A stretch of DNA of 40,000 nt from Prorocentrum cordatum (lineage: Eukaryota > Sar > Dinophyceae > Prorocentrales > Prorocentraceae): assembly GCA_963575745.1 (NCBI GenBank), contig CAUYUJ010020577.1, positions 7,501 to 47,500 on the forward strand, read 5' to 3'. The notes below the pieces were generated by a model. It was not told the origin of the DNA and ran no database searches. It worked only from the letters and a program-made list of their open reading frames with translations. The translations under genes were made by a program, and so were the position numbers. This document shows, piece after piece, positions 9,175 to 18,505 of the stretch. Each line of letters opens with the position of its first letter. Position 1 is the stretch's first letter.

Positions 9175-9262
9175 TGAGGAGGGGGAGGAGGAGGAGGAGG
9201 AGGAGGAGGAGGAGGAGGAGGAGGAGGAGGAGGAGGAGGAGGAGGGCGGAGGAGGAGGAGGA
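9175..9262. repeat. (GGA)n microsatellite
   Basis: About 28 GGA/GAG units, followed by AGTGCAGGCCCCAGAGTCCA and a near repeat of GGCCCCAGAGTCCAGGA at about 9297. Confidence 0.95.
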
Positions 9263-9492
9263 AGTGCAGGCCCCAGAGTCCAGGAAGGCCCGTGAAGGCC
9301 CCAGAGTCCAGGACCCGTGCTCCTCCGTGTTTCTCTCGTGCCTTCGGCGCTGCAGACACGCTTGCGAGCGCCGGCGCCGCCGATAAAAACAAGTCTTTCG
9401 TGCCGAAGCGAGGCTCCAGGTCCCAGGATTGCGGGAGCATGTTTTGGGGTTCTGGGCGTTTTTATATTGTTTTCTTGTTTTGGTTGGGGGAA
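9263..9492. other. Spacer between GGA tracts
   Basis: GC-rich first half, AT-richer end (TTTTTATATTGTTTTCTTG). No gene seen. Confidence 0.35.
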
Positions 9493-9849
9493 TGAGGAGG
9501 AGGAGGAGGAGGAGGAGGAGGAGGAGGAGGAGGAGGAGGAGGAGGAGGGAGGAGGAGGAGGAGGAAGTGGAGGAGGAGGAAGAGGAGGAGGGGAGGATGA
9601 GGGGGAAGAAGGAGGAGGAGGTGATAAGATGCATGCTGATGCTGATGATGATGGTGATTATGCTGACGGTGATGATGCTCATGACGATGATGCTGATGAT
9701 GAGTTGGTTATGGTTGTTGCTGTTGTTGTTGTTGTTGCTGTTGCTATTGCTGTTGCTGTTGTTGCTGACGGTGGTCTTGGTTTCGTTGTTGTTGTCGTTG
9801 TCGTTGTCGTTGTTGCTGTTGCTATTATTGCTATTGTTGTTGTTGCTGT

Positions 9850-9913
<64 letters not shown>

Positions 9914-10073
9914 ATTGTTGTTGTTGTTGTTGGTTTTGTTGTTACCGTCGTCGTTGTCGTTGTTGTTGTCGTTGTCGTTGTTGTTGCTGGTGTTGTTGTT
10001 GGTGTTGCTGTTGTTGTTGTTGTTGGTGGTGTTGCTGTTGTTGTTGTTGTTGTTGTAATTGTTGTTGTTGTGG

Positions 10074-10113
<40 letters not shown>

Positions 10114-10115
10114 CA
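9493..10115. repeat. Compound (GGA)n-(GAT)n-(GTT)n array
   Basis: GGA/GAG units at about 9493-9625, GATGCT/GATGAT units to about 9710, then about 400 bp of GTT with GCT, GTC and ATT variants. Frames on both strands stay open as poly-Val, Leu, Thr or Asp, with no other protein signal. Confidence 0.95.
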
Positions 10116-10415
<300 letters not shown>

Positions 10416-10419
10416 AACG

Positions 10420-10612
10420 AAACAACACAGTGTATTCCAACATCGCGCTCTCGCGCGGGACTTCCTCACAATATCGGGCTTTCGCGCGAGACGTCTGCGC
10501 AATTTGATCGAACGCCACGCCCTCGACACTCAGGAATCGCACTCTCGCTCTGGCTTTTGGGAATCGCGCTATCGCTCGCGACTTGTGCAGGATTCCAGGA
10601 GAGCAGGGCGCC
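10420..10612 (+). repeat. GAATCGCGCTCTCGC degenerate repeat
   Basis: CGCGCTCTCGCGCGGGACTT, then AATATCGGGCTTTCGCGCGA, ACACTCAGGAATCGCACTCT and GAATCGCGCTATCGCTCG are divergent units of one minisatellite. The family continues at 12350-12520 and 13185-13475. Confidence 0.65.
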
Positions 10613-11445
10613 TCGCCAACTTGGAAATCGGCTCGTCTGTGCTACTGTGCCCTTTGGAAGTAGCCACCCCTTCAGGGTTGCATTGCTAGAAAGACAGAAC
10701 TATCGCCAATTTGGGAATATGCTCTTCTGTGGTACTTTGCCCTTTGGAAGAACTTTGGAAGTAGCCACCCCTTCAGGGCTGCATTGCTTTAAGGTCGGTA
10801 GAAGGACAGAACTATCGCCAATTTGGAAATGTGCTCTTCTGTGCTACTTTGTCTTTTGGAAGTAGCTACCCCTTCAGGGTTGCATTGCTTGAAGGTTGGT
10901 AGAAGGACAGGGCTGTCGCCAATTTGGGAATAGACTCGCCTGTGCTACTTTGCCCTTTGGAAGTAGCAACCCCTTCAGGCTCGCGTTGCTTTTAAGGTTG
11001 CTAGATGGGCAGAACTACCGCCAATTTGGGAATAGGCTCGTCTGTGCTACTTTGCCCTTTGGAAGAACTTTGGAAGTCGCCACCCCTTCAGGACTGCACT
11101 GCTTTAATGTCGCTAGAAGGGCAGGATTATCGCCAATTTGGGGACAGGCTCTTCTGTGCAACTTTGCCCTCTGGAAGTAGCCACCCCTTCAGGGTTGCAC
11201 TGCTTTGAGGTCGCTAGAAGGACGCAACTACCGCCAATTTGGGAAGAGGCTCTCCTGTGCAACTTTGCCCTTTGGAAGTAGCCACCCCTTCAGGGTTGTA
11301 TTGCTTTACGGTTGCTAGAAGGGCGGAACTATCGCCGATGTGGGAATAGGCTTTTCTGTGCTACTTTGCCCTTTGGAAGTAGCCACCCCTTTAGGGTTGC
11401 GTTGCTTTAAGGTTGCTAGATGGACAGAGCTATCGCCAATTTGGG
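10613..11445 (+). repeat. Nine-unit tandem array, period about 100-125 bp
   Basis: Anchor TCGCCAATTTGGGAATAGGC, then CTACTTTGCCCTTTGGAAG and AGCCACCCCTTCAGGGTTGC, recurs about nine times, starting near 10613, 10693, 10817, 10916, 11019, 11130, 11232, 11332 and 11432. Some units have an extra AACTTTGGAAG. Open frames translate the repeat (NYRQFGNRLVCATLPFG) with no sign of selection that I can see. Confidence 0.85.
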
Positions 11446-12009
11446 GGGGTGGAGAGGTCCTTGACAACGCCCCCCTCCCCCCCAACTGAGCGTTCAGTGG
11501 CCCTCTTGGGCAGCTCCTGGGGCTGTCTTGGGTGCTCCATTGCGTTTTCCTGGGCCCCTCGTGGGGCTCTCTTTGGCCATCTTTGAGCAATCTTGAGGCC
11601 TCGCGAGCCAATCGGACGCGACAAAGCCAGAATGCAAATATCATTGAAAAGCATAATGCTTTTGAGCTAGTTTGGCTTCTTGGGAGATTCCTGTGGGGGT
11701 CTTGGAAAGCGTTTGGAAGCGCAATGAAGCGGCCCCGAGGGCTCTTGTATGCGTGCCGGAATCTCTTGGATGCATGTTGGAGGATTCTTGGATGGGCGTC
11801 TTCCCTTGTCGCCCTCAGCGCGGTGGAGGCTCTGGCGAACGTCGCCCTTGCTACCCTGATGTCATGTGTTGGTCAAAGTCTGCAGTTCTTCGTCGTCGTC
11901 TTATGTCTACTGCCTGCCCCGTCCCTCTCTGTGGCCCGCCATCGGCACTCTGGGTATCGCCGCTGACGGGCGCGTGGACGTCGAGGGCAAGGCCGCCCTC
12001 GGCTGTCCC
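11446..12009. other. GC-rich segment with CTTGGGGC repeats, no gene recognised
   Basis: 11500-11600 belongs to the CCTCTTGGGGC dispersed minisatellite. 11630-12009 has open frames in all forward phases, but none matches a protein I recognise. Confidence 0.4.
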
Positions 12010-12767
12010 GCGCGATGTTGGGCGCCCCTTCTTCGCGATTCGTGCGGGATTTCACGATTCAGCAACCCGCCTGCTCGACGTGGCCGCGTGGGCCCGCTTC
12101 GCGGTTCTGCCCGCTAGGGTCTGCCCGCCCGATCTGCCCGTCTGATTGTGCGATGTGTTTTCCGTTCGTAGCCCCCCTCCTGCTAATTTCTCTCGTGTTC
12201 TATCCTCCTCCGTTCTCCTTTCTTTCCTCAAGTCAACAGCTCCTTCCAGGACTAGCACCCATTTGTTTCAAGGGAAAGTGGGGTGTCACCAAACCAGACT
12301 GACCGCCCCGTTTGGCACAACAGCGGCTCCCGCCTCACACTTTTTCGCAATTGGTTCCCAAATGGCGCTCTCGCGCGGGCTTCCTCACAGTTTCGTGGGA
12401 CTTCTTCACAATTTATTCGAATGCTGCGCCTTCGACACTCAGGAATCACGCCCTCGTTATGGATGTTTCATGATTTGCTCAGAAATCGCGCTATCGCTCG
12501 AGACTTCCCTCGCGGTTCATGCAGGACGCACGCTGCAGCAACCCGCCTGCTCGACCTGGCCGCTTGAGCCCGCCTTCCGACCCGTCCGTTAGGGCCCACC
12601 AGCCCGATCTGCTTGTCTGGTTCGGCCACGTGCCTTCTGTTCCTATCCTCCCTCCTGCTGTTCCCTCTCGTGTTCCCTCCTCCCTCCCCCTTGTCCCTTC
12701 CTTCCATCAGTCCTCTCTCCCCCTGCCTAACTACTTAGGGGCTGCACAACATACAACTTGCGGGTAA
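12010..12767 (+). repeat. Duplicated 200-bp segment flanking GCGCTCTCGC repeats
   Basis: About 12059-12250 (CAGCAACCCGCCTGCTCGAC, then GCCCGATCTGCCCGTCTG, TCTCGTGTTCTATCCTCC) matches about 12535-12710 (CAGCAACCCGCCTGCTCGAC, GCCCGATCTGCTTGTCTG, TCTCGTGTTCCCTCCTCC). Between them, 12320-12520 carries the GGCTCCCGC and GCGCTCTCGC minisatellite units. No gene recognised. Confidence 0.65.
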
Positions 12768-12881
12768 AAGGTATATACCCCCAAGGGGGCACCATCGAAG
12801 ACGAAGCGGGCGGGTATCGAGGGTTTGAGGAATACATGTTGAATGGTTCGTAATCAGATCATCGCGAACATTCTCAAGATA

Positions 12882-12925
<44 letters not shown>

Positions 12926-12997
12926 GGTTGTTGTTGTTGCTGTTGCTGTTGCTGCTGCTGCTGCTGCTACTGCTGTTGCTGTTGCTGTTGATGTTGC

Positions 12998-13028
<31 letters not shown>

Positions 13029-13182
13029 GACTCTAATTGCTGAAGAATAATTACTGTTGATACTGGTGCATATTGTTTTTCAATTGAAGTGCCCCTCCCG
13101 GCGCTCGCACCCTGTTATTCACCAGGGAAAGTCTTGAGGCTCAAACCGGGCCCCTGGCCCCCGGGTTACAACAACAACGGCT
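12768..13182 (+). repeat. Composite repeat with (GTT)n array, copy 2
   Basis: GGTATATACCCCCAAGGGGG, then ATCGAAGACGAAG and GGGCGGGTATCGAGGG, leads to GTT/GCT triplets at 12883-13028 and the AAGTGCCCC linker. The leader recurs at 14283-14340 before another GTT array, and the linker recurs at 10160-10260. A multi-part unit has been copied. Confidence 0.7.
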
Positions 13183-13475
13183 CCCGCTTGAGACTTCCCC
13201 ACAACTTAGCCAGGACCCCGCTCCCGCGTGAGACTTCCCCGCATTTTATTCAGGAATGGCGCTCTCGCTTGGGATTTCCTTCTTACTTATTCAGGAATCG
13301 CTTTCTCGGCGCTCTGGAGTCGCGCTCTCGCTGGAGACGTGCTTGCAATCTATTCAAGAATAGCGCCCTTGCGTTGGAATTCCCCGCAATTTATTCAAGC
13401 GCCGCGCTCCCGACACTCAGGCGCTCAGGAGTCGCGCTCACGCCTATGACTCCCTCACACATTATTTAGGAATCG
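13183..13475 (+). repeat. GGAATCGCGCTCTCGC minisatellite
   Basis: About seven imperfect units of 40-55 bp containing TTATTCAGGAATGGCGCTCT and GCTCTCGCTYGGGATTTCC. Same family as 10420-10612. Confidence 0.65.
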
Positions 13476-14090
13476 GGTGCAGCCCTTCGTTGCCCCCTCG
13501 CAACCCTTCGTGGCCCCGTTGCAGCCCCTCGTGGCCCCCTCGCTGCCCTTCGTGGCCCCGTTGCAGCCTTTCTTGGCCCCGTCGCTGCCCTTCGTGGCCC
13601 CTTTGTGGCCCCCTCGCTGCCCTTCATGGTTCCATATATGTATGCCCTTCGTGGACCCTGCTCGTCCGCGCCCGTCGTGGCCCCATATGCAAGCACTTCG
13701 TGGCGCCGCTGTCGCCCTTCGTGGCCCCCTCGCTGCCCTTCGTGGCCCCGTTGCTGCCCTCAGTGGCCCCGTCCTTGCCTTCCGCGGCCCAATATACGTA
13801 TGCCCTTCGTGGCCCCTGCTCGTTCGCGCCCGTCGTGGCCCCATGTGCATGCCCTTCGTGGCCCCGCTGTCGCCCTGTGTGGCCCCCTCGCTGTCCTACG
13901 TGGCTCCGTTGCTGCCCTCAGTGGCGTGGCCCCGTCGTTGCCTTCCGTGGCCCTATTATCTGCCCTTCGTGGCCCCCGCTCGTTCGCGCTCTTCGTGGCC
14001 CTATACGCATTCCCTTCGTGTCCCCGCTGTCGCCCTTCGTGGCCTGCTTCGTGCCTTTCGTGGCCCTGCTGTCGTTCTCTCTCTCGCTCT
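13476..14090 (+). repeat. 21-bp TGCCCTTCGTGGCCCC minisatellite with higher-order units
   Basis: Units of about 21 bp (CTGCCCTTCGTGGCCCCGTTG) are grouped into longer blocks that include TATATGTATGCCCTTCGTGG and GCTCGTTCGCGCCCGTCGTG near 13640 and 13800. Because 21 is a multiple of 3, all three forward frames and the reverse frames stay open (ATKG.. or FVAP.. heptads). I read them as artefacts. Confidence 0.85.
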
Positions 14091-14099
14091 CGCTTTCGC

Positions 14100-14135
<36 letters not shown>

Positions 14136-14394
14136 ACGACGACGTCGTCGTCGTCGTCGTGGTCGGTCCCCTGTCCGTCCCCCTTGGCGTCGGGTTGCCG
14201 CCGATCAGCGCTGCCGCTGGCCAGGCCGACGGTCCGCGGCCGGGCCCCGCCGCTTGCCGGGGCCCGGCCTGCAGGGAAGAAAGGTATACCCCCCAAAAGG
14301 GGTACGATCGAAGACGAAGAGGGCGGGTATCGAGGGCTTGGGAACTACGCGTCAACGGGCACTCGAGCAGACAAGAGCGAAAAGTCTTAAACTG
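14091..14394. other. (CGT)n tract, GC-rich unique segment and GTT-array leader
   Basis: CGT/CGA triplets at 14098-14163, a GC-rich stretch with no recognised frame to about 14275, then GGTATACCCCCCAAAAGGGG and ATCGAAGACGAAG, the leader shared with 12768. Confidence 0.55.
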
Positions 14395-14418
14395 ATTGTT
14401 GTTGCTGCTGTTGTGGAT

Positions 14419-14450
<32 letters not shown>

Positions 14451-15179
14451 GAAGATGTTGTTGCTGATTGTGATGTTGTTGTTGCTGTTGTTCTTTTGGT
14501 GGTTGTTGTGAATGTTGTTGCTGTTGCGGTTATTGGTGTTGTTGATGTTGCTGCTGCAGATGATGTTGATGATGCTGTCGATGATGATGCTGATCGTGGT
14601 GATGCTGATAGTATTGCTGATGATGTTAATGATGATGCTGCTGCTGATGCTGCTGATGCTGATGTTCATGCGAATGCTGATGCTGATGATGATAGTGATG
14701 TTGTTGTTGATCATGATGATAATGAGTATGCAGAATCAGATGACGGTGATGATGGTGATGATGTCGGTTATGATGGATCATATAGGAGTGTGGATGATGG
14801 TGGTGCTGATGATGGTGATGTTGACGCCGCTTCTGCTGATACTCATGATGGTGATGATGATGGTGATGAGAAGGATGAGGATTAGGATGAGGGTTAGGAT
14901 CATGATGATGATGATGGTGCAGGTGGTGGTAATGGTGGTGGTGATGATGCTGCTGATGCTGATGGTGATGGTGCTGATGCTGATCAGAATGATGCTGATG
15001 ATTATGATGATGAGGATGATGGTAATGGTGGCGGTGATGACGATGCTTGTGATGATGATAATGCTGCTGATGATGATGTTGATGGTGGCGACGATGACGA
15101 TGATGCTGCTGATAATGATATTGATGATGCTGCTGATGATGATGTGGATGATGAGTGTAATGATGAAGATGAAGATGAA

Positions 15180-15210
<31 letters not shown>

Positions 15211-15320
15211 CTGATGCTGCTGATGCTGATGCTGATGCTGATGCTGATGCTGCTGATGATGATGCTCATGCTGATGATGCTGATGCTGATGCTGATGATG
15301 ATGACGATGATGACGACGAC

Positions 15321-15354
<34 letters not shown>

Positions 15355-15373
15355 CTGATGCTGATGCTGATGC

Positions 15374-15411
<38 letters not shown>

Positions 15412-15412
15412 C

Positions 15413-15492
<80 letters not shown>
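14395..15492. repeat. Kilobase-scale (GTT)n then (GAT/GCT)n array
   Basis: GTT/GCT triplets to about 14560, then roughly 930 bp of GAT, GCT, GGT and GAC triplets, purest at 15410-15490. All frames read as Asp, Met/Leu, His or Ile runs on one or other strand. Confidence 0.95.
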
Positions 15493-15494
<2 letters not shown>

Positions 15495-15616
15495 TGGGAT
15501 GCAGGAGGGGAAAGAGGCGAGGGGGAGGAGGGGGGGAGGAGGAGGGGGAGGAGGAGGAGGAGGGAGGAGGAGGAGGGGAGGAGGAGGAGGAGGAGGAGGA
15601 GGAGGAGGAGGAGGAG
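15493..15616. repeat. (GGA)n tract
   Basis: GGA/GAG units with short G runs following directly from the GAT array. Confidence 0.9.
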
Positions 15617-15751
15617 AGGATATGTTTGATGGAGAGGAGGAGACGCACATCTTTTCATGTGAGAGAAGGGAGGGGGCAGGATGGAATGGGGGGGGCGGGA
15701 GAGGGCGCCAGGGACGGGTGCAGGGAGCGGCGACGCCGTGACCCCCCGCAG
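15617..15751. other. Purine-rich spacer
   Basis: GAGAGG and GGGGGCGGGAGAGGG strings; nothing else recognised. Confidence 0.35.
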
Positions 15752-15868
15752 GCGCAGGCCAGCCGCCTGGAGGTGCAGAAGGAACTCTCGAAGGCCAGGG
15801 CGCAGATGGGCGACTACCGCTCGTCCGCCAAGGACCGCGCCGACCCAGGAGGCAAAGGCCGAGGGTGA
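15752..15868 (+). pseudogene. Exon-like fragment, coiled-coil protein end
   Basis: Directly after CCCCCCGCAG the frame reads AQASRLEVQKELSKARAQMG, then DYRSSAKDRADPGGKGRG and TGA at 15866. Charged heptad-like residues suggest coiled coil. Nearly all codons end in G or C, and the CAG before it resembles a 3' splice site. A one-base shift near 15842 would give QEAKAEG instead, so the end may be frameshifted. No start codon, partner exon or recognised family. Confidence 0.35.
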
Positions 15869-15917
15869 CGGTTGTGCCTCGCTCGCCGTTCACTTCTTGG
15901 ATCTATGACACTCATGA

Positions 15918-16028
15918 CACTCCTCCTCCTTCTGCTCCTCCTCCTGCTCCTCCTCCTCCTCCTCCTTCTCCTCGTCCTCTTCTTCCTCCTCCTCCTCCTC
16001 CTCCTCCTCCTCCTCCTCCTCCTCCTCG
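15918..16028. repeat. (CTC)n microsatellite
   Basis: Over 30 CTC/CTT/CTG triplets with few interruptions; translates to poly-Leu, Pro or Ser. Confidence 0.95.
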
Positions 16029-16044
16029 TGCGTCCCCTACAATC

Positions 16045-16238
16045 GGCGGCGAGCGAGGGGGGGAATCGAGAAGGAGAAGGCCTTCTCGGAAGGCGGCGGG
16101 ACTTCTCAGAAGCCCTCGCGCCTTCTGAAAAGTTTTCTGTCCTCGGGGAAGGCTTAGGAAACTTCTCAGAAGTCCAGGGGACTTCCGAGCCTTCTGAGAA
16201 GGTGCGCCTCTTCTCACTTCTCCCCCTGGCTCGCCGCC
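16045..16238. mobile_element. Palindromic element, family C, copy 3 (best preserved)
   Basis: Starts GGCGGCGAGCGAGGGGGG and ends CCCCCTGGCTCGCCGCC. Inside, GAGAAGGCCTTCTCGGAAGG and CCTTCTGAGAAGG repeat as inverted units (AGCCTTCTGAGAAGGTG near 16191). About 194 bp, no ORF. It lies directly behind a CTC tract. Confidence 0.65.
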
Positions 16239-16700
16239 AAAAAGGTCAGGCGATCGCAACCATGGATCTAGGTGGCGTAGATTAGCGACGGGTCCCGTTT
16301 CCAGAAAGAATCGCAGGGTTCCGCCGCCGAGCGAGGCGGCACCGGCCGCATTTTGGGGAGGGCACCTCCCCCGATCCATGGATCTGGCGACCGCGCGCCA
16401 GATCCTTGGATCGCTAATCCATGTCTGCGCGCCCCCGAAGAGGGAGGCCCAGGCCACATGGCGCCCGACTTGGCAGAGAGCTTGGGTCACCTCGCGTGGG
16501 CGCGAAGGTAGCCATCGGCGCCACCCCGACATCATACGATATGTGCGTCGGCCCCCCCCCCAGGGGAGACGCGCGCACGGAGAAATCTTGTAGTACGTTC
16601 GTCGTGGCGGGCGCTTTCTGGCCGCACCGCTCGCGAAACGATCTACAGTGAGCGGCTTGAATAAGGAACACTTACTTTTCGAAAGGGGCTCGGCCGTTCC
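16239..16700. other. Spacer with a strong hairpin
   Basis: The notable part is 16373-16412: GATCCATGGATCTGGCG and CGCCAGATCCTTGGATC, 17-base arms with one mismatch around a 6-base loop. The surrounding GC-rich sequence has several frames but none that I recognise. Confidence 0.5.
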
Positions 16701-16789
16701 TTAGATTTTGCATGCGTTACTTACAGTTCCTTCTGCGTGATCCATTATTTATCGCTCCTTCTGCGTTATTCCTTGGGATACAAAAAAAA

Positions 16790-17190
16790 GGGGCTTCGCT
16801 CCTTATTTCTCGTTCCCTAGGTCAGGCCGGTGACTGTACTGCAGGATGGGTATACTGTATGCTCGGATCGGCCGCGCGCCTCCGTGGAGGACACGTAGCA
16901 TTAGCATGTCTCTGCGCGTCCCATGCAGTCGGGGCCCTGAAGAAGGAACCCTTTTGGTTGGGGATGGGGCTCCGCGTTCCTGAAGCGTTTCGCAGCTCGC
17001 CTCAGGTGTTCCTCATGTTTTCGATGGGAAGTCGAAGCTTCAGTTGTGGAAAAGGAGGGGCCTCGTTCCTGATTTGGGGTTCCTTAGGTCGAGGCCCCGA
17101 CTGTACTACAAGATGGGTATACTATATGCTCGGGTCGGCCGCGCGCCTCCCGGGAGGACACACAGTATCAGCATGTCTCTGTGCGTCCCA
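16790..17190 (+). repeat. Two-copy direct duplication, about 130 bp each
   Basis: 16793-16923 and 17060-17189 share TTCCYTAGGTC, GACTGTACT, ATGGGTATACT, TATGCTCGG, CGGCCGCGCGCCTCC and CATGTCTCTG(C/T)GCGTCCCAT in the same order. The second copy abuts the CTC tract at 17203. The forward open frame crossing both has no recognised domain. Confidence 0.7.
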
Positions 17191-17202
17191 TCCTTACCCC
17201 CC

Positions 17203-17286
17203 CCCTCCTCCTCCTCCTCCTCCTCCTCCTCCTCCTCCTCCTGCTCCTCCTCCTCCTCTTCCTCCTCCTCCTCCTCCTCCTCCTCT
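17203..17286. repeat. (CTC)n tract at the 5' edge of LINE 1
   Basis: About 27 CTC units with a CTG and CTT interruption. The LINE begins where it stops, and a comparable tract follows the LINE at 23855-23907. Confidence 0.95.
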
Positions 17287-17306
17287 CAAGCCACTTGGGC
17301 TCCAAC
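17287..17306 (+). other. Degenerate spliced-leader-like sequence
   Basis: AGCCACTTGGGCTC at 17289-17302 matches the DinoSL core AGCCATTTTGGCTC at 12 of 14 positions. It sits exactly between the CTC tract and the LINE body, the same place where LINE 2 has a perfect leader. On its own the match would be weak; the position makes it plausible. Confidence 0.45.
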
Positions 17307-17419
17307 CAGGTTTGGGGCCGGCGCTGGTGCCTGCACGGGGCGCTTGAGGCACTGCAGGCCGTCCGACCTCCCCACGGACGCCCTGCCGACCAAAGCCAGC
17401 GTTTCAGTTTCTCTCAGCA

Positions 17420-18472
17420 ATGACGGCGGCCCGCCAATGGAGCCGCTGCGGCGCGTGCCAACGCGCAGAGTACAACGACATCCTCGTCCGCCAACAGTGC
17501 TTCTGTGCGTGCGGGAAGAAGGTGGTGCTCTTCTCACCCTCGCCCAAGTCGAGGAAGCGCGACCAGCAGCCTGTGGTCCAGGACACAAAGCCCGCGGCGC
17601 CCTCGGTCGTGGACCACCTGAAGGCAGCGCTCGAGGCCACCCCATCCACGGACGTGGACCTCAGGGCGTCGCTCCAGGCCAAGATCGACGCCCTCACGAC
17701 GAAGGGCGACCAGCGGCCGCCGCCGCCCTCGGAGGCCATGCAGGTCTCGAAGGCGGAGGGCATCTGGAAGGACGCCAACCACAAGCACGACCAGGCGGTG
17801 GCCAACGTCCACCGCCTCAGGGCGGCCCTCCAGACCGCCGAGGAGAAGGAGCAGCTCGCGGCGCGCGCCCTTGCCTCCGCCGAGATCGGCAAGAGGCAGG
17901 CGGCGCAGGCGCTTGCGCGGGCTGCAGGGGTCGACGTTTCGACCACCAGCGGCGAGCGGCCCGCGTTCGAGGTGAAGTGGGACACGAAGCTCTTCGACGA
18001 TCTTGACCAGGTCGAGGTCGAGGAGTCAGAGCGCAATCAATTGCGCAACATCAAGCAGGAGCTCGAGGAGATGCAGGCCCTGTTCTCGAGCAAGAACGCG
18101 GAGGTGCAGGAGTGGCTGCGCAAAGCAGCGGAGGTCAAGGCAGCCATCTCGGAGCGCATGACCAAGAAGCGCCGTGCGCAGGACGGCTCGGCGGCCCAGG
18201 GCGCAGCCGGTGCCGCCCCTCAGCCCGCAGGCGGCTCGGAGGCGCAGCCTGGCGGGACTGCTGGCGGCGGCGGCGAGGGCGGCTCAGCCAGCTCGTCGGG
18301 CTCCACAGGCGCAGGCTCGGTCGAGCACGAGGCGGCGGTGCAGCAGGAGGCGCAGCGACTCTCAGCTGCCAAGTTCGCGGCTGCGGCGGCGGCGGACGGG
18401 CAGCGTGCAGCAGGCAGCGGGGCCAAGGGCGGAGCCAAGGGCGGTGCCGCCAAACCCAAGGCCAAGGCATGA
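17420..18472 (+). CDS. LINE 1 ORF1 protein, CxxC finger plus coiled coil
   Basis: A 350-residue frame starting at the ATG at 17420. The N-terminus has C10-x2-C13 and C27-x-C29-x-C31, a likely zinc ribbon. Residues about 85-270 are rich in Ala, Glu, Lys, Gln in heptad-like order (for example AEEKEQLAARALASAEIGK), likely coiled coil. The C-terminal 90 residues are Gly/Ala/Ser/Gln-rich and end in a basic GAKGG-type tail. LINE ORF1 proteins bind the RNA and multimerise, so this role is inferred from position and form; the family is not one I can name. It ends at TGA 18470-18472, and the endonuclease frame continues in the same phase directly after that stop. Confidence 0.75.
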   Translation: MTAARQWSRCGACQRAEYNDILVRQQCFCACGKKVVLFSPSPKSRKRDQQPVVQDTKPAAPSVVDHLKAALEATPSTDVDLRASLQAKIDALTTKGDQRPPPPSEAMQVSKAEGIWKDANHKHDQAVANVHRLRAALQTAEEKEQLAARALASAEIGKRQAAQALARAAGVDVSTTSGERPAFEVKWDTKLFDDLDQVEVEESERNQLRNIKQELEEMQALFSSKNAEVQEWLRKAAEVKAAISERMTKKRRAQDGSAAQGAAGAAPQPAGGSEAQPGGTAGGGGEGGSASSSGSTGAGSVEHEAAVQQEAQRLSAAKFAAAAAADGQRAAGSGAKGGAKGGAAKPKAKA

Positions 18473-18505
18473 CGGGTTGCGCCTGGGGCTGCCAGCAGCC
18501 CCCCT

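Noticed and set aside
10613-11445. CRISPR array
   Set aside because: Units are contiguous diverged tandem repeats without constant repeats and unique spacers; the genome is eukaryotic in character.
13477-14511. FVAPLQPF-type repeat protein of about 340 residues, and ATKG-type reverse frames
   Set aside because: The 21-bp minisatellite keeps all frames open; no start context or flanking conserved domain.
14512-15741. Very long open frames of Met/Leu, Asp, His or Ile residues
   Set aside because: They are translations of GAT/GCT and GGA arrays; every phase on both strands is open. The same applies at 9493-10115 and 35716-37685.
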